DNA from: Deltaproteobacteria bacterium | GTDB taxonomy: Bacteria; Myxococcota_A; Polyangia; DRWM01; JAAZOP01 | DNA: 64,000 nt | Assembly (NCBI GenBank): GCA_016218765.1 | Contig: JACRCZ010000019.1 | Span: forward strand, 24,370 to 88,369 | Reading direction: 5' to 3' | Part shown: positions 32,176 through 40,724 of the stretch, in pieces | Numbering within the stretch: the stretch's first letter is position 1 | Layout of the letters: each line of letters opens with the position of its first letter | Program-made: the position numbers and the translations under genes | Notes under the pieces: model-generated | What the model was told of the DNA's origin: nothing | The model's input: only the letters and a program-made list of their open reading frames with translations | Database searches by the model: none

Positions 32176-33809
32176 GGCCGCGGCCTCCCCGGATCGGCGA
32201 TGTAGGCCGCCGTCCGCCACGCGAGCGCCTGCTGCGTCAGCGTGGGATTGAACGCGGTGCTGGTCGGAAAGAGGCCGCCGTCGGCGATCCAGACGTTCTC
32301 GACGTCGTGCAGGCGGCCCCACGGGTCCGTGACCGACGCGGCGGGGTCCGTCCCCATGCGGGTCGAGCCCAGGATGTGCTTGGTGTCGGGGATGCCCTCC
32401 TCGACGTGGAAGTCGAAGCGCAGGACGCTGGAGGCGCCCGACTCGCGCGCGATTTCTTCCAGCTTCGGCATGTAGCGGTCGACCACGGCCTGGTCGCGCG
32501 GGTGCCGGGCGTAGGTGACGCGGGCGACGGGCTGTCCGTAGACGTCGCGGACGGCGGGGTCGAGGTCGACGCGGTTGTTCCCGACCGGGACGTCTTCGCC
32601 GATCATCGTGACGTTGGAGATGCGCCGGAGGAACGTGCCCTGGGTCATCAGCATCTTGTGCATGGGCCACGGGTAGCGGATGCCCTCTTCGACGGGATGG
32701 ATCGAGCCTCCCAGCTCGGCGTATCCGCCGCGGATCCAGTCGAGCGTGCCGTCGGGCTGGGTGAAGTCGGCGAGGGCATGGGTGACGACGCGCCCGCGGT
32801 AGGTGCGGATTTCCTCGTCGAAGACGCCGACGGCGGAGAAGACGATGTGGAACATGAGGTACCGGCCGACCAGGCCGCTGGAGTTGCCCAGGCCGTCGGG
32901 GTGGGACGGGCCGGCCGAGAGCAGCAGCAGGCGCGGGGTCTCGATCGCGTTGCCGGCCAGGATGACGTGGTCGGCGGTGACGACCTGCTCGACGCCCGCG
33001 GAATCGACGTAGCGCACGCCGGTCGCGCGCCGGCCGGACCCGTCGGTCTCGATGCGCAGCGCGCAGCACTCGGCCAGGAGCGTGAGGTTGCCGGTGCGCA
33101 GCGCGTCGTGGACCGCGGTGACGGCGGTCGAGCCCTTGGCGTTGACGGGGCAGCCGAAGGCGCAGAAGCCGCAGTTCACGCACGCGGGCCGGCCGCGGTA
33201 GAAGATCGAGTTGACCGCCATCGGCATCGGGTGGGGGTGGTAGCCCAGGCGCTCGGCGCCGCGAATGAGCACGGTCGCGCCCTTGGGCTCGTAGCCCGGC
33301 GGCATCGGGTACGGTCCTCGGGCCTCCTCGAACGGGTTGGTCCCCGCCAAGCCCTGGATGCCGATCAGCTTCTCGGCCTCGTCGAAGTACGGCGCCAGGT
33401 CCTCGTAGGTGAGCGGCCAGTCGACGACCTGGGCACCGTCGACGGCGCCGAAGCGCGAGAGGAAGTCGAGGTCCGCCTGCTGGACGCGGGGGGAGTCGCC
33501 GTCGTACTGCACGGTGCCGCCGCCGACACAGACGCCCAGCCCCTGCATGTCGCCCATCGGCCGCACCGTCTCGGCGTCGTTCGCGCGGAACGTCCGCGGC
33601 TCGATCAGCGGATCCTGGTAGGCGTAGTACCGTCGCCCGCGCACCTCGTCGTTGCCGAACAGCGAGGCGCGCAGGCGGGAGGTGCCAAGCGTCGGGTAGG
33701 GGTTGCGGCCTTTCTCGAGCAGGGCCACCTTCCAGCCGCGAGAAGCGAGGACGTAGGCCACCACGGGGCCTCCCGCGCCGGCGCCGACGACGACGGCCTG
33801 GAAGTCGGC
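32172..33809 (-). CDS. GMC-family FAD oxidoreductase with ferredoxin-like Cys motif
   Basis: A 545-residue flavoprotein. VVVGAGAGG at 7-15 is the FAD-binding loop, and HHILG-like C-terminal motifs (STRMGTDPAAS, FPTSTAFNPTLT) match the GMC substrate/FAD region of gluconate/glucoside dehydrogenase-type enzymes. Four Cys are spaced C-x2-C-x2-C-x3-C at 211, 214, 217 and 221, followed by Pro: the geometry of a [4Fe-4S] ferredoxin site, known from related large subunits. It would oxidise an alcohol or sugar and pass electrons to the haem protein next door. Start ATG at 33809 with GGAGGAGGG a few bases upstream. The small-subunit gene ends 5 bases before it. Substrate is unknown. Confidence 0.87.
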   Translation of the reverse strand, partial: ADFQAVVVGAGAGGPVVAYVLASRGWKVALLEKGRNPYPTLGTSRLRASLFGNDEVRGRRYYAYQDPLIEPRTFRANDAETVRPMGDMQGLGVCVGGGTVQYDGDSPRVQQADLDFLSRFGAVDGAQVVDWPLTYEDLAPYFDEAEKLIGIQGLAGTNPFEEARGPYPMPPGYEPKGATVLIRGAERLGYHPHPMPMAVNSIFYRGRPACVNCGFCAFGCPVNAKGSTAVTAVHDALRTGNLTLLAECCALRIETDGSGRRATGVRYVDSAGVEQVVTADHVILAGNAIETPRLLLLSAGPSHPDGLGNSSGLVGRYLMFHIVFSAVGVFDEEIRTYRGRVVTHALADFTQPDGTLDWIRGGYAELGGSIHPVEEGIRYPWPMHKMLMTQGTFLRRISNVTMIGEDVPVGNNRVDLDPAVRDVYGQPVARVTYARHPRDQAVVDRYMPKLEEIARESGASSVLRFDFHVEEGIPDTKHILGSTRMGTDPAASVTDPWGRLHDVENVWIADGGLFPTSTAFNPTLTQQALAWRTAAYIADPGRPRP

Positions 33810-33814
33810 CATGG

Positions 33815-34618
33815 TCAGCCCTCCTCCGGGTGGGACATCTCGCGCGCCGTGTAGCCTTCCGGCTGCCGGTCGCCCTCGTAGCCGATCGCCGCCCAGCCCG
33901 ACAACTCGAAGTTCCCTCCGTACACCGGGTCGCCGTAGGTCCCCTCCACGGCCTGGCCGTAGGCCAGCTCGACGAAAGCGGCGTCCCCGGCGAGCATCAG
34001 AGCCCGGCGCTCGTCGGCCGTGAGCACGGCGAAGCGCCGGCCGTGCGCCGCCTGCGCCGCGGCATCGAGCGCGTCCAGGCCGGACTCGTACCGTTGCAGG
34101 AGGCCGACGACCGGGCCGTTCCACTCGCGTTCCGGGAGCCCGCGCGAGCCTTCCAGGTGCGTGCGCCAGCGGAGCTCCTCGACGCGGGTGAGCGGCTGGA
34201 ACCGGGAGAAGTCGTCGTCGCCGCCGTGGCGCCCGGAGTACGGCCCGCCGGCGAAGATGCGCGGCGGGTCGGCGTCGAAGGCGCCGAGGAGCTGGTCGAG
34301 GTACCACGGTGCGCGGGCGAGGATGGCGCCGGGCGATGCCTCGTCGCCCGGGATGAGGGCGTCCATGAGGGCGCACAGCGCGGCGAAGCGCTCGGGGGAG
34401 AGCTTCGTGCCGCGGGGCACGATCCAGCCATCGACGGTCGTGGTCTCGCGGGCGTCGCCGCCCGCGTCGCCGCCGTCGCCTTCGTGCTCGTCATCGTCCT
34501 CGCGTTCGCCGCAGGCCGCTCCGAGGCCGACGACGGGCGTGGCGCAGACCAGGGTGACGGCGCCGCCGAGGAACCTGCGGCGGGTCAGCGTGGGTTGGGG
34601 CTTCGGTCGATGGTCCAT
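33815..34618 (-). CDS. gluconate 2-dehydrogenase small-subunit (subunit 3)-like protein, Tat-exported
   Basis: A 267-residue protein with a twin-arginine signal (TRRRFLGG) ending near GAAC, so it may be both Tat-exported and lipidated. An acidic linker (Asp/Glu/Gly) follows. The domain from ~62 on (LSPERFAALCALMDALIPGD) is the start of the gluconate 2-dehydrogenase subunit 3 family, which folds with and often exports the GMC flavoprotein encoded next to it. Order small subunit, flavoprotein, cytochrome repeats that of three-component sugar dehydrogenases. First gene of this operon, divergent from tetR. Confidence 0.85.
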   Translation of the reverse strand: MDHRPKPQPTLTRRRFLGGAVTLVCATPVVGLGAACGEREDDDEHEGDGGDAGGDARETTTVDGWIVPRGTKLSPERFAALCALMDALIPGDEASPGAILARAPWYLDQLLGAFDADPPRIFAGGPYSGRHGGDDDFSRFQPLTRVEELRWRTHLEGSRGLPEREWNGPVVGLLQRYESGLDALDAAAQAAHGRRFAVLTADERRALMLAGDAAFVELAYGQAVEGTYGDPVYGGNFELSGWAAIGYEGDRQPEGYTAREMSHPEEG

Positions 34619-34670
34619 GCAGGCCTCCGCGGGAAGCGATCCGCATCGACCGGTGGAGAATTGTCAAGAT

Positions 34671-34704
34671 GAACATCGGTATTGACACCTGTGAACCTAT
34701 GTTC
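34671..34704. promoter_or_regulatory. inverted repeat and promoter-like sequence between divergent dehydrogenase and tetR genes
   Basis: The inverted repeat GAACAT (34671-34676) and ATGTTC (34699-34704) frames a consensus TTGACA at 34682-34687, with TACCTT 17 bases further on as a possible weak -10 for tetR. A third GAACAT lies at 34714-34719 at the tetR start. This AT-richer patch in a GC-rich genome, between a TetR gene and a divergent operon, is a good candidate TetR operator that could control both directions. Confidence 0.55.
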
Positions 34705-34717
34705 TACCTTTCCGAAC

Positions 34718-35494
34718 ATGCCGTCGAAGAAGAAGATCGACTGGTTCGGAAGCTCGACGCTGGCGGAATGGGCACAGCTTCCGCGGCACATCCTGGAGCT
34801 GGAGGCGCAGGGCGTCGTGACGCGGACGTTCCGGCGGCTCGATCCCGTCGTCCAGCGACGGGTGGTGGGCGGGATTCTCGAGGAGTCGAAGGCCGCGGGG
34901 CCGACGGGGGTGACGCTGCGGGGCGTCGCGGCGCGGGCCAAGGTGTCGGTGGGGTCGCTCTACAGCTACTTCGGGTCCCGGGAGATGTTGATCCGTTTCG
35001 CGGTGGAGCTGTGCGCGCGGTACCTGGTGGACCTCATGGCGATGGCGGGTCCATACATGCGGGGCATGCCGCTGCGGGACGGGCTGCGATTGTACCTGGC
35101 GACGGGGCTGGAGATGATGGAGGGTGCGGTGCCGATGATGGAGTTCTTCGGCCGCGCGGCGTACGCGGGGGACGCGGGGCTTCAGGAGCCGGTCGTGCGA
35201 CCGGTCGCGGACGCGATGCGGGGGGCGTTGCAGGCAATGCTCGAGGGTGCGCGCGATCGGGGAGAGCTGCGCGCGGGGCTCGACCTCGACGCGACCGTGC
35301 GGGTCGTCAACACGCTCCTCCCCGTCGCGGCCGACAGCCAGCTCCTGCCCCACCTCAACGCGTACCTCCAAACGACGGGGGGCGACGTGGATCGCCCGCG
35401 CATGGTGGAGGCGCTGATCCAGCTCGTGGCGCACGGCATCGCGGCGGAGGCCGGGGCCGCCGGCTCCGGAAGGAAGGGAGGATCGGCGTCATGA
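34718..35494 (+). CDS. TetR/AcrR family transcriptional regulator
   Basis: A 258-residue regulator. After a basic leader, the helix-turn-helix is seen at about 65-95 in VTLRGVAARAKVSVG followed by SLYSYFGSREML, the usual TetR recognition helix. The rest is a helical ligand-binding domain rich in Met (many AMMxGxP segments), which may suit a hydrophobic ligand. Start ATG at 34718; the stop overlaps the ABC ATPase start as ATGA. It probably controls the exporter that follows and perhaps the divergent dehydrogenase operon, through the inverted repeat upstream. Confidence 0.9.
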   Translation: MPSKKKIDWFGSSTLAEWAQLPRHILELEAQGVVTRTFRRLDPVVQRRVVGGILEESKAAGPTGVTLRGVAARAKVSVGSLYSYFGSREMLIRFAVELCARYLVDLMAMAGPYMRGMPLRDGLRLYLATGLEMMEGAVPMMEFFGRAAYAGDAGLQEPVVRPVADAMRGALQAMLEGARDRGELRAGLDLDATVRVVNTLLPVAADSQLLPHLNAYLQTTGGDVDRPRMVEALIQLVAHGIAAEAGAAGSGRKGGSAS

Positions 35495-36432
35495 GCGAGG
35501 TGGTCCTGCAGGCGGTCGGCCTCTCGAAGCGGTTCGGCTCCCTGACGGCGGTGGACGACCTGTCGCTGGAGGTGCGGGCGGGGGAGATCTTCGGCCTCCT
35601 GGGGCCGAACGGGGCGGGCAAGACGACGACGATCTCGATGCTTTGCGGCCTCCTGCGGCCGGACGCGGGCGAGGTGCGGGTGCACGGCGAGGTGTTGCGC
35701 GCGGACGGCGACGCGGTGCGGACGCGGGTGGGGATCTGTCCGCAGCAGATCGTGGTGTGGCGGGACCTGGGGTGTCTGGAGCAGCTCGCGTACGTCGGCC
35801 GGCTGTACGGCCTCAGGGCGCGCGAGGCGCAGGACCGCGGGCGTCGGCTGTTGGGTGCGCTGGGGCTGGAGGGGCGGGCGCGGGATCCGGCGCGGGTGCT
35901 CTCCGGGGGGATGCAGCGCCGGCTCAACATCGCGCTCGCGCTGGTGCACGAGCCGTCGATCGTGGTGCTGGACGAGCCGGAGGCGGGCCTCGACCCGCAG
36001 AGCCGGGTGCTGGTGCGCGACTTCATCCGCGGGCAGGCGCGGCAGCGCACGGTGCTGGTCACGACGCACAACATGGACGAGGCGGAGCGCGTCTCGGACC
36101 GGGTGGCGATCATCGATCACGGGCGGCTGCTGGCGCTGGACACGCCCGAGGCGCTCAAGGGCCGGGTCGGCCCCGGGGACGTGCTGGAGCTGACGTTCCC
36201 GCCCGGCGCAACCGACCTCGAAGCCGCGCGCGCCGGCGTCGCCCCGCTCGTCGATCAGGCATCGCTGCGCGGCGAGACGCTCGTGGTCCGCGCCGCGTCG
36301 ATGGCGCCGCGCCTGGCCGGGCTGCTGGAGCGGCTCGACGGGATGGGGCGGGTGCCGGTCGAGGTCCGGCTGCGGCCCAACACGCTGGAGGACGTGTTCC
36401 TCTCGCTCACGGGAAGGGGGTTGCGCGAATGA
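35491..36432 (+). CDS. ABC transporter ATP-binding protein
   Basis: A 313-residue ATPase of the ABC-2/DrrA type. Walker A GPNGAGKTT at 38-46, Q-loop PQQ at 84-86, signature LSGGM at 137-141, Walker B IVVLDEP at 157-163 and H-loop His193. The C-terminal ~100 residues are the helper domain typical of export ATPases. It pairs with the permease downstream to drive export. Translation is coupled to tetR by the ATGA overlap. Confidence 0.93.
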   Translation: MSEVVLQAVGLSKRFGSLTAVDDLSLEVRAGEIFGLLGPNGAGKTTTISMLCGLLRPDAGEVRVHGEVLRADGDAVRTRVGICPQQIVVWRDLGCLEQLAYVGRLYGLRAREAQDRGRRLLGALGLEGRARDPARVLSGGMQRRLNIALALVHEPSIVVLDEPEAGLDPQSRVLVRDFIRGQARQRTVLVTTHNMDEAERVSDRVAIIDHGRLLALDTPEALKGRVGPGDVLELTFPPGATDLEAARAGVAPLVDQASLRGETLVVRAASMAPRLAGLLERLDGMGRVPVEVRLRPNTLEDVFLSLTGRGLRE

Positions 36433-36499
36433 ACGCTCCTGCAGCGCTCCGCCATGTCCCACGTCCTGTGTTTGGAGCCGACGGAAGGGAGTGGCGCCC

Positions 36500-37663
36500 G
36501 TGAACGCGATCACCGTCTTCGTCCACGCGTTCCGGTTGCAGCTTCGCGACCGGTTGAACCTGGCGCTCACGCTGCTGACCGGGACGCTGTTCGTCTTCCT
36601 CTACTGGATGATGACGGGCGGCGGCGGGTCGACCTCGGTCCGCGTGCTGGTTCTCGACGACGATCGGCCGGTCGCCGTCGCCGGCGGCACGCCGGTCGCG
36701 GCGGGCGCGGCCGTGCGGGCCGGCCTCGGGGAGATCCGCTACCCCAACGACCAACCGCTGGCGGTCGTGGAGCGGGTGGCCGACCGGGCGGACGCGGAGG
36801 CGCGGCTGCGCAACCGGGAGGCGGCGGCGTTGCTGGTGCTGCCGGCGGGATTGTCGCGGGCGCTGTCGGGCGAGCCGGGGCCGCCGGCGGAGGTGACGCT
36901 GGTCGGCGACCTGACGAACCCCTCCTACACGCTGGCGGCGATGGTGGCGCAGGCCGCGGTGGCGACGATCGGCGACGCGTACAGCGGGGTGCCGCCGCGC
37001 GTGGCGGTCGCGGAGCGGGCGCTGGGGGATTCGGGCGGCCGGACGGAGTTCGAGCTGTACGTCCCGGGGTTGTTCCTGGTGGCGGTGCTGCTGATGCTCT
37101 TCACGGCGGCGCTGTCGCTGGCGCGGGAGGTCGAGGCGGGGACGCTCAGGCGCCTCAAGCTGACGCGGATGACCGCGTTCGACTACCTTGCGGGCGTGAC
37201 GGCGACGCAGGTGCTGGTCGGGATGGCTTCGTTGCTCGTCACGATGTCGGCCGCGGCGGCGATGGGCTTCCATTCGGTCGGGCCGTGGTGGGCGGCGATG
37301 CTGGTGGGGCTGGCGGCGGCGATTCCGGTGGTGGGGATCGGGCTCGTGGTGGCGTGTTTCGCGCGGACGGCGATGCGGGCGTACCTCCTGGCCAGCGTGC
37401 CGTTCATGCTGCTCATGTTCTTTTCCGGGTCGGTCTTTCCGATGCCGAAGATCGAGCTGTTCCGCGCGGCGGGCCGCGTGGTGGGGGCGTTCGACTTCCT
37501 GCCCACGACGCACGCGGTCGCCGCCTTCAACCGGGTGATGAGCCTGGGCGGCGGTCCGGGCGACATCGCCTACGAGCTGCTGATGCTCGTGGCTCTCGGC
37601 CTCATCTACTTCACCGCCGGCGTGATTCTCTTCCGCCGCACGCACCTGCGGGCCGAGGGGTAG
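36500..37663 (+). CDS. ABC-2 type transporter permease
   Basis: A 387-residue membrane protein. An N-terminal helix (~20-38), a large extracytoplasmic domain (~40-175), then five hydrophobic helices in the C-terminal half give the ABC-2 permease topology. The start is placed at GTG 36500, nine bases after a GGAAGGGA box, rather than GTG 36491, which lies too close to that box. It partners the ATPase 67 bases upstream. The substrate is not evident; regulator plus DrrA-like ATPase often means drug, lipid or pigment export. Confidence 0.87.
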   Translation: MNAITVFVHAFRLQLRDRLNLALTLLTGTLFVFLYWMMTGGGGSTSVRVLVLDDDRPVAVAGGTPVAAGAAVRAGLGEIRYPNDQPLAVVERVADRADAEARLRNREAAALLVLPAGLSRALSGEPGPPAEVTLVGDLTNPSYTLAAMVAQAAVATIGDAYSGVPPRVAVAERALGDSGGRTEFELYVPGLFLVAVLLMLFTAALSLAREVEAGTLRRLKLTRMTAFDYLAGVTATQVLVGMASLLVTMSAAAAMGFHSVGPWWAAMLVGLAAAIPVVGIGLVVACFARTAMRAYLLASVPFMLLMFFSGSVFPMPKIELFRAAGRVVGAFDFLPTTHAVAAFNRVMSLGGGPGDIAYELLMLVALGLIYFTAGVILFRRTHLRAEG

Positions 37664-37678
37664 GCCCCGGGGTGTCCC

Positions 37679-38503
37679 TCACTCGTCGTCGTGGCGCATC
37701 ACGGGGCGGGGCGGGTGGGCGCGGACTTCGATCGTGCGGGCGTCCTCGGGCTCCGCGGCGTCGGGCTCGCCGGCGGTCTCGGCCGGAACCTCGAGCTGGA
37801 AGACGTCGACGGCGCCGTCGGCCGGGTCGGCCGATGCGGCGTCGGGCACGAGGCCGGCGTCGGGCGACTCGGGTTCGCGCGGCAGGGCGGCCATTTCCGG
37901 CGGGCGCACGCGCACCTCGATTTCGGGTTCGCCCGCGTCGGCGGCGCCGGGGTCCGCGGGCACGTACTGCACGGCGTCCAGGGCCGGCGGGGCTGCGGGG
38001 ACGTGCATCTCGGTCGCCTTCTCGTCGGGCGGCGTCGTGTCGGGCGCTTCAGCCTTCTTGCAGTCGGCGGCGCCCAGCGCCGCGCCGAGTGCGGCGGCGG
38101 TGGCGGCGGCGCGCGCCAGGCCACGTCCCCCCGTCTCGGGAAGCGGGGTCGGGGGGTGGACGCGAAGCGCGGCGCCGTGGATGTGGATGCGGAGCTCCCG
38201 GCCGCCGACCTCGACCCGGTCCTGGTCGAGCAGCACGACGGGCTTCGCGGGCGGCGCGTCGAGCGACCGGCCGCCGCGACGGACCCGGACGGCCGCGCCG
38301 TCCGCGCGGCGGTAGAGGATCAGGCGCTCGTCGGCCGAGACCCACAGCTCGCACGAGGCGCCGTCGTCGCTCTTCCACAGCGCGGCCCCGGCGCCGTCGA
38401 GTCGCAGGCCGGGGTCGCGCCCCGAGATGGCGACGCAGCGCAGGTAGCGGGGCGTGGCACCCGGGGTCAGGTCCTCGAGGCAGATGGCCAAGGGCTTGGG
38501 CAT
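37679..38503 (-). CDS. FHA-like N-terminal domain protein with single hydrophobic segment and Pro/Asp/Ala tail
   Basis: A 274-residue protein. The first ~130 residues are strand-rich; the segment VVLLDQDRVEVGGRELRIH resembles the last strands of a forkhead-associated (FHA)-like sandwich, though the fit is loose. A hydrophobic Ala-rich helix (~133-150) ends at a Cys, and the rest is a Pro/Ala/Asp/Glu-rich tail. No close family is recognised. Downstream of the ABC permease on the opposite strand, so operon membership is unclear. Confidence 0.5.
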   Translation of the reverse strand: MPKPLAICLEDLTPGATPRYLRCVAISGRDPGLRLDGAGAALWKSDDGASCELWVSADERLILYRRADGAAVRVRRGGRSLDAPPAKPVVLLDQDRVEVGGRELRIHIHGAALRVHPPTPLPETGGRGLARAAATAAALGAALGAADCKKAEAPDTTPPDEKATEMHVPAAPPALDAVQYVPADPGAADAGEPEIEVRVRPPEMAALPREPESPDAGLVPDAASADPADGAVDVFQLEVPAETAGEPDAAEPEDARTIEVRAHPPRPVMRHDDE

Positions 38504-38542
38504 GAACTTCTCCTTCCGGGCGCCGATTGTCCGCCGCCAGGT

Positions 38543-39415
38543 TCACGAGCTGCAGCACCACGGCCAGCCGCACGCGGCGCCCGCGGAGTAGACGCAGGAC
38601 TCCGGGGGCGAGGTGCAGGAGTAGCCGCAGTGTCCGCACCGGCCGTTCTCGGTCATGTTGAGGCACGAGCCGCCGCAGCAGCGGCGGCAGGACCCGGCGT
38701 CGCACGCGCCGCAGAGCAGGTCGTCGGCGTTCGTGCCGCGGCATGAGCCGGCCTCGAGATGATCGCCGGTGGTGCACGGATTCCCGTCGTCGCAGCCGCA
38801 CCAGTCGCCGTCCTCGTCGCAGGCCGACATGCCGGCGCAGGGGTCCCCGGCGGGTACGCACACGCCGGAAGCGCAGAAGTCGTCGCCGTTGCAGTACAGG
38901 CCGTCCGGGCAGGGCGTGCCGTCGTCGTCCCAGGCATAGGTGCACTCGTTGCTCATGCAGAGATCGATCGTGCACGGGTTGCCGTCGACGCAGTCCCCCG
39001 GCCCCATGCACGATCGCGCGTCGGCCTCGGCATCGGTCCCGTCGGACACGTCCGTCTCGAGGCCGGCGTCGACGTCGGTGCCGTCGCGGGAGTCATCGCC
39101 GGTGCCGTCCGCCTCCGCCTCGGAATCGACGGGGACGTCCGTGTCGGCCTCGCCGTCGGCGGTCCCATCGACGAAGCGGTCCTCGCCGGCGTCGCCGTCG
39201 GGTGCATCGTCCGGAGCGATCCCGTCCGTCTCGCGAGCATCCTCGACCGCCGCGTCGGTCGCCGGCGCGGTCCAGTCCAGCGAGCAGCCGGCGAGGCACC
39301 AGACGGCGGCGGCGACCGGGAACGACCCGCCGGCGATCCTCGCGGCTGGAGCCGGAGCGCGCGTGTCCGGTGGGCCCTGGGGCGAACCTGCTCGCCGCGG
39401 CGTCGCGCTACTCAT
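38543..39415 (-). CDS. Cys-rich putative lipoprotein
   Basis: A 290-residue exported protein. A late hydrophobic segment ending LAGC (Cys44) looks like a lipoprotein signal with a 30-residue polar N-terminus. An Asp/Ala/Glu-rich linker follows (~50-130). The C-terminal ~150 residues have about 30 Cys in motifs such as CDDGNPCTTGD, CNGDDFCASGVC and CGHCGYSC, typical of Myxococcota disulfide-rich repeats. The ATG overlaps the last codons of the SGNH hydrolase gene (GATGAGTAG), so the two are translationally coupled. Confidence 0.7.
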   Translation of the reverse strand: MSSATPRRAGSPQGPPDTRAPAPAARIAGGSFPVAAAVWCLAGCSLDWTAPATDAAVEDARETDGIAPDDAPDGDAGEDRFVDGTADGEADTDVPVDSEAEADGTGDDSRDGTDVDAGLETDVSDGTDAEADARSCMGPGDCVDGNPCTIDLCMSNECTYAWDDDGTPCPDGLYCNGDDFCASGVCVPAGDPCAGMSACDEDGDWCGCDDGNPCTTGDHLEAGSCRGTNADDLLCGACDAGSCRRCCGGSCLNMTENGRCGHCGYSCTSPPESCVYSAGAACGWPWCCSS

Positions 39416-40646
39416 CCACCACCGCCAGGAACATGTCGGCGATCACGGAGTGGCCCGTCGGGTTGGGGTGGATGCAGGTCAGGTCGAACCAGCGCTCGGT
39501 GCCCGGGCCGCGGTAGCAGCGGGTCGCCGGATCGTCGCTGTGGAAGCCGTGGCCGCAGAAATGCTCGAGCATCAGGATCATGTCGGTGTGCGTCTCGACG
39601 GCGATGCGCATGTACTGCTCGTTGGCCCAGATGACCATGTCCTCGAGGGCCTCCGCGCGCACGGGGTCGGCGATCGGGGCGCCGAAGCCGCCGAGGTCGG
39701 CGGCGGTGCAGGAGCCGATGTCGCCCGTGCCGTCGGTGAACTCGAACATGTTGGCGAAGATGACGTAGACGCCGTAGGGAAACCGCGTCGGGTCGTCGAC
39801 CAGCCAGTGGACGGTCTCCTCGACGAGGCCGACGAACTCGCGCGTCTGGGTCCAGATGTCGTCGAGGGGATCGCCGTCCGCGATGCGTTGCCGGATCGAG
39901 GCGATGTCGTTGCCGCCGACGGTCATGATGACCAGCGTCGCGCGAAAGCGCTCGGAGTCCGGCAGGCAGTCGAGCACCTGGGAGTTGTCGCGCATCAGGT
40001 CGTCGGTGCGGGCGCCCCACTTGGAGCAGCAGCCGAAGTCGCCCGACATCGGCTGGAGTGACGTGCCGTCCAGCACGTTGACCATCTTCCAGAGCAGGCT
40101 GGGGGGGGCCAGTCCGAAGCGTGCGGTCAGCGCGTCGGCAAGGACCGAGCGGTAGTACTGGCCGCTCAGGGTGGGTGGGGTGCCGGAGGTGACGGAGTCG
40201 CCGAGGAAGACGACGCGGCGCACGTCGCGGATGTCCTGGTGGTTGGTGCCCAGGCAATGGCTGCCGATGACCGGCTCGAACGCGTCGTAGTACGGTCCCG
40301 AGCCTCCCGGGTCCCAGATGTCGCCGAAGCAGCGCTCGCTGATCGTCACCTCGCCGGTCCCGTCCTCCTCTTCCGCATCCTCGGCCGCGGCATCCTCGAC
40401 CGCGGCTTCCACTGCCGGCGCGTCCTCGACGGTGTCCTCCGCGACCTCCGCCGCGACATCCGCCGGTGCGTCCGGCTCGACCTCGGCGCGCGCGTCCGGC
40501 TCGACCTCGGCCGGGCCGTCGTCCGTGACGTCCGCCGTCGCCGTGCCCCCCGAACAGCCGCCGAGCGGGACGAAGCACGCGGCGACGAGAACGGCGGACG
40601 ACAGCCGAAGCCCGTCCCGAACCGCCCACGCCTGCGAAGTGCGCAT
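39408..40646 (-). CDS. SGNH/GDSL hydrolase lipoprotein
   Basis: A 412-residue lipoprotein (LGGC lipobox). After an Asp/Ala/Glu-rich linker of ~60 residues, the hydrolase domain shows SGNH blocks: LGDSVTSG with nucleophile Ser151, GGND (block III Asn), and HPNPTGH with the catalytic Asp/His pair region near the C-terminus. These enzymes are lipases, esterases or carbohydrate deacetylases. Start ATG at 40646 was preferred to a TTG upstream. It drives the coupled Cys-rich lipoprotein downstream. Confidence 0.85.
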   Translation of the reverse strand: MRTSQAWAVRDGLRLSSAVLVAACFVPLGGCSGGTATADVTDDGPAEVEPDARAEVEPDAPADVAAEVAEDTVEDAPAVEAAVEDAAAEDAEEEDGTGEVTISERCFGDIWDPGGSGPYYDAFEPVIGSHCLGTNHQDIRDVRRVVFLGDSVTSGTPPTLSGQYYRSVLADALTARFGLAPPSLLWKMVNVLDGTSLQPMSGDFGCCSKWGARTDDLMRDNSQVLDCLPDSERFRATLVIMTVGGNDIASIRQRIADGDPLDDIWTQTREFVGLVEETVHWLVDDPTRFPYGVYVIFANMFEFTDGTGDIGSCTAADLGGFGAPIADPVRAEALEDMVIWANEQYMRIAVETHTDMILMLEHFCGHGFHSDDPATRCYRGPGTERWFDLTCIHPNPTGHSVIADMFLAVVDE

Positions 40647-40724
40647 CACGACCCTGAGCTTGACCGGCTCGCGCGCGGCGGTCAAGGGAGGTCATGCCAC
40701 GCGGACGTCGTGCCGCGCAGCAGC

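Noticed and set aside
29104..32205. Plus-strand open frames opposite the TPM and cytochrome genes
   Set aside because: Antisense shadows; no recognisable domain, and the minus-strand genes have clear motifs.
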